Below are positions 37,330 through 49,227 of a stretch of DNA of 64,000 nucleotides, piece by piece. Each line of letters starts with the position of its first letter. Position 1 is the first letter of the stretch. Below the pieces are notes generated by a model that did not search any database, was not told the origin of the DNA, and saw only the letters and a program-made list of their open reading frames with translations. The stretch is taken from contig NC_058143.1 in NCBI RefSeq assembly GCF_011075055.1, positions 18,240,930-18,304,929 on the forward strand. Reading direction: 5' to 3'. The translations under genes and the position numbers were made by a program. The stretch comes from Mangifera indica. Lineage: Eukaryota > Streptophyta > Magnoliopsida > Sapindales > Anacardiaceae.

Positions 37330-40160
37330 TGCGATTCAAAAAAGAATAAAAAAAAATGGTATGATACAAGGAATCTTTTAAAGTGCCCAACTGGGAAAAT
37401 AAGAAATGCGACTAAAATGAAGAAAGAAGACAGATAAACAAACTTTGTTACTAGGTTGCGAATCTTTCTCGGCAGTTCGCAGTTGGTTGTTAACAGGAAT
37501 TGCAGTGAACCCTAAAATATTTTAGAATATAATTCACAATAATTGGGGGCTTTAGTAATTACAAGTCCTTTTCAGTCTCGGATTGACGATGGAAAATGAA
37601 AATAAGTTTAATAGTTTATATGAATTAAAGGAATTAAGCGTTGCTGACTCTAAACAATTATTTGGTCCCATGGTTATTCGTTTGTTCCATGCACAGTATA
37701 TATTTTATATTATAATATGATATATATATAAAATTATATGTATTTAAAAATATATTGAATTAATACGATATGTTATATATTATTGATATGTAATGATATA
37801 GTAAAAGTGTATTTGAAATTTTAAAAAAATGTTAGTGATATATTTTAAAATGATATTTGATTATTAGAATTTTTTTATTATTTTATTTTAAATAATGTAT
37901 ATTCTATAATATAGTACATGTTATACAATATGAAAAAATAGATTTTTGATACATTATACGATAAGCAATTCTACTTTTGTATTAGTATAGGATTCTAATT
38001 AAAGTTTCACCAAATTGATTGGTTATTTTTTTTTTTCTTTTTTTCAATCCAACGAAGTTGGTGATTCGTTCAGTAAAAAGTAAAGCATTCTACCATTTCA
38101 ATCTCGATTCCATGCAACTTTTTTTTCTAAATTTATTCAGATTTAAGATACTATACATATTTCTTTACTTTTTTTTTTTTTAAATTTCTTGGCAGTTGGT
38201 TGTTAACAGTTTTCAGAAGGGAAACTCTGCACTAAACCCCTAACTATGGTGCTTCTTTATTACATAAACTATTTTTAATTTCGAAAAAGCTCAGAAGCTT
38301 ATTGTTCTTCACATGTTCAACATCGACGATTAGTTTGGAAAACATCCCTTACCATTATCACAGTAGTTGATATTCAAATAAGTAAAAGATTCTTCTTACT
38401 GACAGCTGAAAAAAGAAAATTAAGTTTGTGGTGCAACTGATGGTCTATATGAATAAGGAGCATGTTTGGCAGGAAACTTTGAAAGAAAACAACAATAAAA
38501 GAGTGATTCACAGAGAGAAAATAAGAAGCAAGACTAGAGAAATTTGATAACTGCTTTTTCATTGTTATTGGTTTGCTATTTTCTCTGGGGGTTTGATGGG
38601 TTGAATAGCAAAACCCACATGAAAATAATGCTAAAATGGATGAGGCAGGATTTTTTTTTTTTTGGCAACAAGAAACCCATTCAAATTGAATTATCACTTT
38701 CGACACCAAATCAACTACACCAAGCAAGACAAACCCCAGTTTCAGTGTTGACTTTATCACTACTGATTAGATAAATTAAGAATTTAATTTTGATATGTCA
38801 TCAGAAGAGACATAAACTCATATTTTTTATGCATAAAATATATTTTTTTTGTCACTCAAATTATCCCCTTAAAGTTAAGGTGGGAATGATGTTGATGATA
38901 TCGCACTAGATAGTATTGCTTTTTCTTGGGGGGCCACATGGATAAATGAATATTTGAAACCATTGAAATTAATATTTGATTAGAAGGTTAATTGAAGTTT
39001 TCCAAGAATGTTTGATTTGAGAGAATTTTAGAGGATTTCTTACCTTTCAATGGTTTCTCTTGCAAGTTTTTGTTTTTTTTTTTCAAGTATGTTTGATCAA
39101 TTGCAAATATGCGAGAATTAATCAAATTGTTAAATTCTTTATTATAACATACAACAAGCATAATCACATATAAATTTATACATAGATTGAGAACATCATA
39201 ATTACATATAAAGTTGTCATTTAAACATGATCAAACTCCGACAAAAATGTCCATTGTCCAATGTATTAAAGGTAAGAAACTATACTTAACATATTTTTGT
39301 ATGGTTTATAATCAAGTTCATTGAATACTTGAGTCAGTAGCGCCCATTCAATTTCAGTGGCAAGGACTTGGAGAACACAAGGGCTACACCGGCAATCCTT
39401 TTGTTCAACAGCCATAAAAAGATTATACAAATTCGTTTTGTATACTTAACTAATGCTTTTTACATTTTCTAAATATGTTTGTATACATCTTTCTTTGTTT
39501 ATATTACAATAAACGTACGGCATAACAATTTATATTCTGGTTATTCCTTTGTTTTCGATAAATCCTTATTGTTAATTAAAATGGGTTATTAATTTGTAAC
39601 AACAAATATATGAATGCATCAACGAGCTCAAACACAACCTATCATATTACAATATTATATTATAAAGAGTAAATATATATATATTTATTTTGTGTATATG
39701 ATATATTTATATATGTTATTATATGATTAAAAATTATTTTATCTTAATTATATGGTGATATATATAAACTTATATATATTTGTATATATAAAATAGTTAC
39801 ATATGATTTGATTGTATTATAAAACCATCCCAACAGAGTTCAATTCAAGGTATTTGGTAAGAGTATTACCACACACAAAGTTGTATTATCTTTAATAGTA
39901 TCTAGTCAACAATTTACTAATATTTACATGATATTGTTCTGGTTATAATTTCATATTCTCACTGTACAAAGAATGGCTTTGCATGGTTCTGTGACAAGTG
40001 GCCTCTGAACATTGAAAATAGCCCTTTTCATGGCAGATCAGCCTGTCGAGAAAACATTAAAACTTTCATATCCAGGGGGTATTCATGGGTCCAAGAAGGC
40101 AGAAATCCCCATATCTCAGAAACATCTGGATGCGTCTTTTCCATTTCTTTAAATTTTATA
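37330..40160. other. intergenic, AT-rich
   Basis: No gene recognised. The 128-codon minus-strand ORF at 38374-38760 has no domain. Stem-loop AT-rich sequence lies at about 37690-37960 and 39660-39800, the latter with the 'tgttattatatgattaaaa' core shared with other hairpins in this window. Confidence 0.45.
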
Positions 40161-40166
40161 CACCAA

Positions 40167-40307
40167 TCAAGTCAAAAAGACCCAAGAGCACTTGAGACGG
40201 TGATCAGTCACTAGCTCGCCTGTTTCAGAGTCCACTTCCTCCTCCATTATTTGAACAAGTCTACTGTGTATTTGTCCTTTCAATACTGGCGTGTGGCTTT
40301 GTTTCAT
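40167..40307 (-). CDS. small ORF, 46 residues, unknown
   Basis: An ATG at 40307 opens 46 codons ending TGA at 40167. The C-terminal half is acidic then basic (IMEEEVDSETGELVTDHRL) and its codon use looks coding. GTATAAAC lies at 40341-40348, ~35 bases upstream, a possible TATA box. No signal peptide and no recognised family. It may be an exon of a larger gene, a peptide gene, or chance. Confidence 0.22.
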   Translation of the reverse strand: MKQSHTPVLKGQIHSRLVQIMEEEVDSETGELVTDHRLKCSWVFLT

Positions 40308-41019
40308 TTTTTTTATTGTTCAAGATTCTTTTCTCAAGTAGTTTATACAATTATTAGATACACCAACATGAGTAATTAAGATAAAGTTATCGATTAAAGA
40401 TGATAGATTAGGGGTTACATCTAGCTCTATTGTTATAGCCAGCCTGAATGGTGGAAACAAATCAACATCTTGTCCTTTCATTAAGATAAATGCAGCGTGT
40501 GGTTAGAAATAAAGAAATCCAACGTTTTATTCCAAAGTGAACAGTAGAAAATAGGGACTTTATAACCAGCATCACTTGAAATCCTTCATAGATTTTGGAT
40601 ATGACACTGTGACAGAATCTAAGTACTAAGGGATTTTAGAGATCTGACTTTGAAAAATAGTTGCAGATTTGAGTGTGGGGACAATTACACAAAAGAGAAA
40701 AGAATTTGCAGTAGCATGTGAATTTGTCATCATCTCTCTATCTCTTCGATGATGATCACTTAGTTATGTCGTGCCCTTTTAGCAAGAACCAGTTTTCTCA
40801 CATAAAATATTCTTCTTGGCCCGCAGCGCTCCGCCTTATTCCTCCACACCATCTTTTTTCTAAAATATTTCAAAAAGAAATGTGAATATAAAAGATTCTC
40901 CATATACACTACTGCTTCTTCAAAAATTTGTAATGCTTAGTTAATGTATAATTCTGGGAAGAACCCAGTAATTAAAATGTGAAGGAAGAAAACAGACGAT
41001 TATTCAGGAGGAAAATGTA

Positions 41020-41110
41020 TGTCTCTGGAAGACCCAAGGGGCTTGCGTGATTGGATGCGCTGTGGGGACTGGGTTCGAAACCTGGTGATGTTATGCAAAG
41101 TTAAACCTTG
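41020..41110 (+). repeat. possible SINE head (tRNA-like A and B boxes)
   Basis: GGTTCGAAACC at about 41072-41082 matches the RNA polymerase III B box. About 30 bases before it, ggcttgcgtgattgg resembles an A box. The region does not fold as a full tRNA, so a decayed tRNA-derived SINE is the better reading. The 3' boundary was not found. Confidence 0.3.
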
Positions 41111-41502
41111 AATTACTCGGTAAAATAAAAGTCACTGGTGCATTTAGTATTAATTCTAAGGGCGTTGGTCCAACTTTTGTAAGGCCGATCGAGCAGAACA
41201 ACAGACAAAAATTTGGAGAAAGTACACCTCCATTGAATCTTTGATAGAGTCTTGATGCATTTGAGGCGTTATGCATTTAATCTGCAGCAAGTAAAATAAC
41301 AACCAGAGGCCCACAAATCTTTCTCACACTATCATTTTAATCTCCATGCATGCATCTATTTAAACAAAGATCGATGCCCGGCCATTAATTTGTTCTTTCT
41401 GATACTTTATACAACGGCCAGAAAAATAATCTTCCACCTTAATCATTCCTCATCTGTATGATTTCTCTTGAGTTAATGGCCGGGTTTCCTTGGAAATCAA
41501 AT

Positions 41503-41745
41503 TCAAAGGTTCATTATGATATAGGGCCCTCGATCATCAACTTTGTCGATCAAATAATTTAATATGGTGATGCTCGTAACAGTAGCTCCCACCACCAACT
41601 TAATAGGAGAAGTTCCCACATGATCTGCCTCTGCCAACTCCATTGTTGATGACATGCTAGCTTTTCTCTTGTACAATTCGATTCCGATCTGTTTCTCCCC
41701 GTTCTGGCTTTTAGACCAGTTTTTATTCTTTTTAGTCATCATCAT
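41503..41745 (-). CDS. small ORF, ~80 residues, unknown
   Basis: The ORF opens with a run of ATG codons and a basic N-terminus (TKKNKNWSKS), followed by ELAEADHVGTSPIKLVVGATV and a hydrophobic ending. It is not recognised. There is no clear promoter, and it may be spurious. Confidence 0.18.
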   Translation of the reverse strand: MMMTKKNKNWSKSQNGEKQIGIELYKRKASMSSTMELAEADHVGTSPIKLVVGATVTSITILNYLIDKVDDRGPYIIMNL

Positions 41746-41749
41746 GCAG

Positions 41750-43370
41750 TACAGGAAGATAATCTTTACACATAATTAAAATCTACGAAGAAGCCTCCAT
41801 CTCCAACTTGGTGTTTTAATATACAAAATAATTATTCTTCCTGATACAGGCAGCCGAAACAGGAAACTTTTCTCTTTAATTATTTGGGAGATTACTTCAG
41901 TATATGTTAGCCATCCACTCTGTAATATATAATAGTTTAATAAAAGATACAACTAAGCTATGGATTAGAGCATCGTTTTCTTAGTTTCAAGTTTCAAGGC
42001 TGAAACTTCTGTGTTTCCATGTCCTATTTTATATATTATAGATGAAAATAATTCTTGATTTTTTTCCGAAGAATTATGAATTGGGTACACGAAATGAATA
42101 TTATTAATAAAATATTGTATAATTTATAAAATTACAATATAATATGAAAAAAATCATAATCCTATAAAATAAAAAAAATAATATATATTAAATTAAAATT
42201 ATATCGAATCAAAATTAAATTAAATTAAACTAAATCAAATCAAATCAATCATAATTGGATCAAATTAAAATAAGACGGAATAAGAAAAATATAGGTTATT
42301 TAACACCTTTGAGTTCATTTAAATGGTTTAATTGGAGTAAATAGTGGGAGAAAGATACAAAAGGACAAAGAAAGCAAAGAAGGTTTATCTGGGGAGGTTC
42401 TTTTCTTGTTCCAATATCTCTTATGAGTTGAAAATCTGGGGAGGGCTAATTTCAAACCCTTTTAACCATTGGGTTTTAATTATATTCCCACTTCCATGAC
42501 TTCCTCACTAATATAATGAATCAAAGTTTCTATTAAGCTAATAAGCTTCGGGTTTGTATTTTTATTGGCAAAATTACTTGAGAAAGATGACAAAACTGAA
42601 TTAATTAACTGTTAATTAAGATTATGATCAACTCCAAGGAAAGTGAGTTCTGGAGTCTGTGTGCGTCATCATGTAAACTGTTTTGCCATCATTTTATCCA
42701 TGGATGTGGAACATAGTTCATGATGAGCATAACTGAGAGTATATTTCATGATCTAGCACAAAGAATTATGAGGCCTATTTAATCTTTTGTAGTAACAAAA
42801 ACACAGAGATGAGAACAGTTAGCCATATCAAATGAACCAAATAAAGAATCCACTATATTTCTACACTAATGAAGATGGTGCATACAACTCATTCTAATTG
42901 AACAATGACTTGTCCCCCGCTAATATTGCTAAAGTGCTCAATTAAGCATGATGAATATTGATTTTTTTTTCCTCATTTAATTTTAACAAATAGCTTTTCA
43001 TATATATGCTTATTAATTATCTATCAATTAAATCAAATTTCACCCACTTGCATGATATTCTTGTCCTATTTATGATGTGTTCTAAATTAATTTTGAAAAT
43101 TAGATGTATTACTTACATAAAATAATGTTATTGTATCAAGTTTTAAGTGTCAGTTGGTTACCCATATGAAGTTTTATCGAATAATTGAATATTATTTTAT
43201 TCTTAATTCAAAATCATATAATCATATAATAATATATCATTTGGATATCTAATTCACTGTTAAAAAAATGAAAATATGTAGTTTTACTTATGTATATAGT
43301 ATAGTTGCAGGTTAATGCCCTAGATCTTGAACTGTCATATGCCTATTAGATCTTTGATTGTCAAGGATTG
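41750..43370. other. intergenic, AT-rich
   Basis: No gene recognised. An 'aatcatataataatatatca' stretch at 43212-43232 belongs to the recurrent stem-loop family. Confidence 0.45.
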
Positions 43371-43379
43371 AGTCAAGAG

Positions 43380-43545
43380 AAAAGAAACAAAAGATCATAA
43401 ATAATCACCCAAAACAAGAGAGATTTTATGTAATTTGACTTAACTTGTGTCTATGTCCATCCACGAAGGTTTTTTTTAGGATGTTACACACATTTACCCT
43501 CTATATAAAAGGAGACATATTAACACCTATATATAATTAGGGTTG
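43380..43545 (+). repeat. possible decayed LTR-like fragment
   Basis: Phrases such as 'caagagagattttatgtaatttgac' and 'ctatgtccatccacgaagg' resemble a widespread plant repeat (agatttacgtggttcg..ctatgtccacgg). They are followed by 'ctctatataaaaggag', a TATA-like motif at 43500-43512. Ends were not found. Confidence 0.3.
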
Positions 43546-44637
43546 TCAATTTTTTCAAATATATTGCTAAATTTCTAATTTTTCATATTTCAACTTTCAA
43601 ATAAAAAGCCAATACTTCTAGCTTTCCATATTTCAGCCTTCCTAAATTAATAACTAGTAAATTTAAATTCCCAAAAATAAAAACTATTAGACTCCATTCT
43701 TGACACTGATTTGTTAAGCCAACTAGTGGCTATCAACAACTGCGAAGATTCACAAATTTGTGTTGATGTAGACACTCTAACCCTTTTCAGACTATGATAC
43801 ATTTCAAAAGTTTGTATGTATCAAGAAAAGGTAGAAGCATATTCAGGATAGTGTATTTGATTTGAATGAACGAAGTTAGATATAGGCACTTGGACGAAAG
43901 AGATGTTTGTGAGCGTGGAGTTTCAACTGGAAAAATAAATAAAAATATCCTACACAGAGAGAAAAGGAAAAGGCAACAGAGATTGGAAGTCAAAAAAATA
44001 TGGTCCATAGTCATCGGCAGTGCCCTCATGAAACATATTACACGATCAGTTGACTGCGAGCAAAATCCTCCACTCATCAAATGTGTCTCATGTTTCATTT
44101 GTCTTTTCGATTTCTTCTCTTTTGATGGCTATTATGATTTGATTAAGTGTTGATTAATTACTTGGATCAAGAGGAATCTTACAAGATCTTTGAATTCTAA
44201 TTTACTTAAGTATTTGCTTGCATTTATTAAAATATTAAACCTGACAATTATAAAGGTTTGTTCTCCATAGATAATTTCTTATAAAAACACTTAAATTCGA
44301 GGCTTTTTACATTTATAAAACCCAAATTTACTCGATAAATAGTTATTGATTTAATTATTATATTTCATATTTATTCATCTAATCAATATAAGGAAACCTA
44401 GTTAAAAAAAAAAAAAAAAATTTGCTCTCCAATAAAAGTAAGGCATCTATGGAGTCTGAAATGTGACATCCTACCACAAATTGAAAATCTTTTTGCTTTG
44501 CGTATTTATGAACAGAAGGAACAGTTGGTACCAATCAAAATTTTCTTTCTTTCTTCTAAAGCAGTAAATTTACTCCCAATAGTAAGTGTTTGTTTGGTAC
44601 AAACCCTGAGTAATTAATTAGCTATTAAATAACGATG

Positions 44638-45010
44638 GGTCCAATAGCTCTTTACTACCAAACTTTGACGAAGTAAGAGCTTTAAGGTTATTCTGCCTAA
44701 AATTCAGTATCTTCTTATTAGTCACGATTATCTATATGCTATTACGTTGTAAAGGAGGAAAAGAGACTGAGAAACAGGAGAAAAAATATTTTTTTTAAAT
44801 GTGAAAAGGTTAATCGAAAATGCAGGAGAGGAAAAGGGGAGACACGAGAGAAAGTTAAAAAGATAAAATTTTAGACAAAATGGCTTACTCTCCACCTAAT
44901 AATTTTCATTATTAGAAGTGAATGATGAGTAAGCAAATAGATTTTTTAAGCTTGAAAAGATAGAAAATCATCATTTCATCAAAGTTTGGGTGGGAAATAG
45001 TTATTCAGCC
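44638..45010. mobile_element. non-autonomous Mutator-like element (MULE-MITE), copy 3
   Basis: A 373-base element. The left end ggtccaatagctctttac and the reversed right end ggctgaataactatttccc are inverted repeats leading into a shared CCAAACTTTGA. Flanks ataacgatg (44629-44637) and ataacaatt (45011-45019) match at 7 of 9 bases. The core CTATTTCCCACCCAAA links it to the copy at 30609. It sits ~480 bases upstream of the SULTR3 TATA box. Confidence 0.6.
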
Positions 45011-45207
45011 ATAACAATTTGATTAAAAGTTGGCAAACAGCTAGTTTTCCCACTTTTAAATTCTCATGCGAAGTTGGCACCATATGATCCTCAATAATAC
45101 CCAAGTAATTAAAAAGCCATAACAAGTCCCAAAAGTTGCTAATGACAACTTTAGCATATCTCCATAAATCCGCCAACATCAGCTGTCTTACTCAATCAAT
45201 GAACTAC

Positions 45208-45213
45208 CACGTG
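45208..45213. promoter_or_regulatory. G-box / ABRE-like CACGTG upstream of SULTR3
   Basis: CCACGTGTGC lies 275 bases upstream of the SULTR3 TATA box, in promoter territory. CCAAT boxes follow at about 45230. Such a site would be read by bZIP or bHLH factors. Confidence 0.35.
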
Positions 45214-45487
45214 TGCCCCTCAGCATTTCCAACCAATAAGAACAAGCCAAGTCTACTAAACGCCACAAATCATAGGTAACATTCTGTACATTAATTCCTC
45301 TTCCAAATTTACCTGTTACAGGCTAGGGAAACAAAGCTAGAAGGTGGATAGTCAGAGGTCAAAGAATCTGACTCCATTACACGTTTTAACCATTCACACG
45401 GTTGTTTCAATGGGTCTCTTCAGAATTTTTTATTGGATTTTCTCGCATTCGCAGTCTCCCATGTCAGTGCTCAGTGTCACCTTATTC

Positions 45488-45495
45488 TATAAATA
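45488..45495 (+). promoter_or_regulatory. TATA box of the SULTR3 gene
   Basis: TCTATAAATAGCC is a textbook plant TATA. The start of transcription should be near 45520, giving a leader of about 230 bases to the ATG at 45753. Confidence 0.7.
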
Positions 45496-45593
45496 GCCCG
45501 GTTCCCTTACCTTATCATCACCAAATAGCTAGCCAACTCTGAAAAGCCATTAAAACACATTGATACCTCCGAACTCCCCATCTTCTGAGTCTT

Positions 45594-45665
45594 ATGTCCT
45601 TCACCACCAAGAAAAATACGTCACCAACTCCAAACTTAGTTACTTTCTTGCAGCATTGCTCCTAG
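45594..45665 (+). CDS. upstream ORF in the SULTR3 leader (23 codons)
   Basis: The first ATG downstream of the expected transcription start opens MSFTTKKNTSPTPNLVTFLQ and three more residues, then TAG at 45663-45665, 87 bases before the main ATG. A short ORF here could lower translation of the transporter. That is an inference from position. Confidence 0.4.
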   Translation: MSFTTKKNTSPTPNLVTFLQHCS

Positions 45666-45752
45666 ACAACCGACATCTCTCTATATATCACTAGAGCGTG
45701 TCAGTAGTTTATAATTCTTGTCTCTAAAAGAAAATAATTGTTGATATTTTCA

Positions 45753-48700
45753 ATGGGCAACGCAGATTTTGAATGCACTCATCGTGTTGAAATTCCTGCG
45801 TCCAAACCATTTTTGAAGTCACTGAAGTCGGGTCTCAAAGAGACTCTTTTCCCTGATGACCCTTTTAGGCAATTCAAGAACCAACCGGCGTCTAGGAAGC
45901 TTTTGTTAGGATTACAGTATTTTGTGCCGATTCTTGAATGGGCACCTCGCTATACTTTTGAGTTCTTCAAATCTGATCTAATTGCAGGAATCACAATTGC
46001 CAGCCTCGCTGTTCCTCAGGGGATAAGTTATGCTAGTCTGGCCAACTTACCACCAATCCTCGGATTATGTAAGTGTCATCAATTGTTCCTTAAATCTTTA
46101 AGTAAAGATAGGATATATTATTTGTTATGTGATGAATAATACTATTATTTGATTGGGAAATGCAGATTCGAGCTTTGTTCCACCATTGGTATATGCCATG
46201 ATGGGCAGCTCGAGAGACCTGGCAGTCGGCACAGTGGCGGTTGCATCACTTCTAATATCTTCTATGTTAGGGAGAGAAGTTAGTCCTACTGAGAACCCTA
46301 AGCTTTTTGTTCAACTAGCTCTCACTGCTACTTTCTTCGCCGGAGTTTTCCAAGCTTCCCTCGGCCTTTTAAGGTCAGTTTCTTCTTCAACAATTCTATC
46401 TAAAAAAAGTCCTTCTCAATTTAACCTCCCTGAATTTTATCTTGTACAATCACAGGCTTGGCTTCATAGTGGACTTTCTATCTCATGCAACCATAGTAGG
46501 TTTCATGGCTGGAGCCGCCACAGTCGTCTGCCTTCAGCAACTCAAAGGAATCCTTGGGCTAGTTCGCTTCACTCATGCCACTGATCTTGTGTCAGTTATG
46601 CGCTCCGTTTTTAGCCAAACCCACCAGGTTAATTAGCTTAATTAATTTTAATTTTGTTGTAATTAAAGTGTTCAGCTCCTTAATTTTTTTCATTGATTTA
46701 ACGTAATGTTTGTTGGTTTGGTTGCAGTGGAGATGGGAGAGTGGCGTCTTGGGGTGTTGTTTCCTTTTCTTCCTTCTCCTCACCAGACACTTCGTAAGTG
46801 GATCTAATGCATGCTAATTAATTAATTTCTTAATCCTAATATATGTTTAATTATCCTATAATTAGTAGGAAAAGTTAAAGAAGAAAGAAATGTCATTGTT
46901 CGTGCGTTCAAATTTCATGTCATTTACCCACTCTTAGCCTTTTTACCACGAAACATCAACTCTACCAACAAAATTTAATCATAAAACTTACAAAATGGGT
47001 TTCTCTTAGTTAATCAAGTCCCTTTTAACTACAAATATCATCATTAATATCAATAATTTGGAAAAGCTTTCGGCTTTGTGCTTTTGACAGTAAGGCTCTA
47101 AAAAGAGAAAAAGAATTAATACATTATTAGTTTTGATGGTATATTATCTCATCGTGCTCAACTGCCTCCACTAATGGTTCCGAATAATAAAATTATATGT
47201 ACAAAAAATGCACACAACTTTATGTATAAATAATGATATATTATTATATGGTTAAAAATTAGTTTATTTTTAATTTAAAATTAGTTTATCATATATTAAC
47301 ATGTTATTATTTGTATAAAAAAATTATATCCATTATAAGCAGAAAACATATTGAAAATGGAAATAAGACCTCATATTAACCTTTTCTATGCTTATATGAG
47401 TGAAATGTATACACTTTTTTGTATATAGAAATAAGTTTTAATGGATACTGCTACTTGAAAAATTAATACGAGCAGACTATTTGTTGGATAAGTAATTAAG
47501 ATGTGGTGATTACATTTGCTTGCAGGGCAAGAAAAAGCCAGCGTTCTTCTGGATAAATGCAATGGCCCCTCTGACGTCTCTTATTCTAGGAAGTGTCCTT
47601 GCCTACTTCAGTCATGCTGAGAAACACGGAGTCCAAGTGGTGAGACTTAATTCACAAGTAAAAATTTCCTTTCGTTTTCTTCTAGAATGGGAAATTTGAA
47701 AGATTAATATATTCTACTTGTGTTTGTATTTTCTTATTTAAACTGCAGATTGGGCACTTGAAAAAGGGATTGAATCCTCCATCAGTGTCAGAGTTGGCTT
47801 TTGGGTCACCATATCTCACGACAGCTATTAAAACTGGACTAATTACTGGTCTGATTGCTCTTGCTGTAGGTTCCATCTCCACTCACTTCAATTATCATAT
47901 GCACCCCACTATTTCTATTATTCTGTCAATACCTTTTGGTCTTGGTCCCATATCTCATTTCGCCACCTATTCTTGTTATTATTTATATAAATATACACAT
48001 GGACCAATTATTTTTAGTCAAATAATTGTTTACTAAATGGGTTGGTCTGATATTTATAGGAAGGAATAGCAGTTGGGAGAAGCTTTGCCATGTTCAAGAA
48101 CTATCACATAGATGGGAACAAAGAGATGATTGCCTTTGGGTTGATGAATATTGCTGGTTCTTGCACTTCTTGCTACTTAACAGCAGGGCCATTTTCGAGG
48201 ACGGCTGTGAATTTCAATGCAGGCTGCAAGAGTGCAGTGTCGAATATAGTAATGGCCACAGCTGTGATGCTGACACTGCTGTTTTTGACGCCTTTGTTCC
48301 ATTACACTCCTCTTGTTGTGCTTTCCTCTATAATTATTGCTGCAATGCTTGGCCTGATTGACTATGAAGCTGCCCTTCACCTTTGGAAACTTGACAAGTT
48401 CGACTTCATTGTATGCATGAGTGCATACATGGGTGTGGTCTTCGGCAGTGTTGAGATTGGCTTAGTCATTGCAGTAAGTTTATATTCATTTTGCTTTGCA
48501 TTTATCAACTCAACGGAGCCTACATAAGCTTTACTTATTTGATATGAATTATTTTTCCATGCAGGTTGCAATTTCTTTACTGAGGATGCTGCTTTCTGTA
48601 GTAAGGCCTAGAACGTTTGTTTTAGGCAACATTCCCAACTCTGTAATCTATAGAAGTATCGATCAATACCCAGTCGCCAACAATGTCCCCGGCATTCTTA

Positions 48701-49227
48701 TCCTTCAGATTGATTCATCAATCTATTTTGCAAATGCAAGCTACTTAAGAGAAAGGTACTTCAACATGAGACCAATCCATTGCTAAACAAGACTAAATTT
48801 AACAAACATCTAATTTCATTCTCAGGATTTCGAGATGGATTTATGAGGAGGAAGACAGATTAAACGTTTCAGGAGAAACCAGCTTACACTATGTCATATT
48901 AGATATGAGCAGTAAGTAATTATTAAGAAAGGAAAATACATTTTATTCTTTTGTGATTCTGAAAACATGTTTAAATTACAGATGTTGGAAGTATTGATAC
49001 AAGTGGAATTAGCATGCTTGAAGAAGTGAAGAAGATAATTGATATAAGAGGTCTCAAGGTAAATGTACTTTTAATTATTTCACTGGTGTAATTGGTTAAT
49101 ATGGCTATAAGTGATCTAATAGGTTGCTTTGTTTCAGCTTGTGCTGGCAAACCCACGAAGCGAGGTGATCAAGAAGCTGGACAAGTCCAAGTTCGTTGAA
49201 AAAATTGGCCAAGAATGGATTTTTTGA
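45753..49227 (+). CDS. SULTR3: group 3 sulfate transporter (SLC26/SULTR3), C-terminal tail lost by frameshift
   Basis: Eleven exons: 45753-46068, 46166-46373, 46456-46627, 46728-46793, 47526-47639, 47749-47865, 48060-48473, 48565-48755, 48826-48911, 48982-49058 and 49138-49227. They give 616 residues. Residues ~80-470 are the multi-span core with the sulfate-transporter signature (AGITIASLAVPQGISYASLA). VGRSFAMFKNYHIDGNKEMI lies before GSCTSCYLTAGPFSRTAVN. The STAS domain follows (VPGILILQIDSSIYFANASY, LDMSNVGSIDTSGISML). The frame ends at GQEWIF then TGA at 49225-49227. One base over, the expected tail LTVGEAVATCNFVLHTCK continues to a TAA at 49326-49328, so the full-length form would be ~650 residues. 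The group includes plastid sulfate and phosphate-distribution transporters, so the exact substrate is open. Confidence 0.9.
47170..47345. repeat. stem-loop MITE in SULTR3 intron 4
   Basis: The left arm (aactttatgtataaataatg...) is mirrored by the reverse of the right arm (aatttttttatacaaataat...), at about three quarters identity over 45 bases. The centre 'gatatattattatatggtta' is the core shared with other hairpins in the window. Confidence 0.5.

Noticed and set aside
38374..38760. 128-codon minus-strand ORF
   Set aside because: No domain, no promoter and low-complexity, poly-K/F-rich composition; judged chance.
41041..41092. A tRNA gene around ggttcgaaacc
   Set aside because: Only A- and B-box-like motifs are present; acceptor, D and anticodon stems do not form.
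43787..44153. Overlapping ORFs on both strands
   Set aside because: Neither product has recognisable features; the openness on both strands suggests chance.
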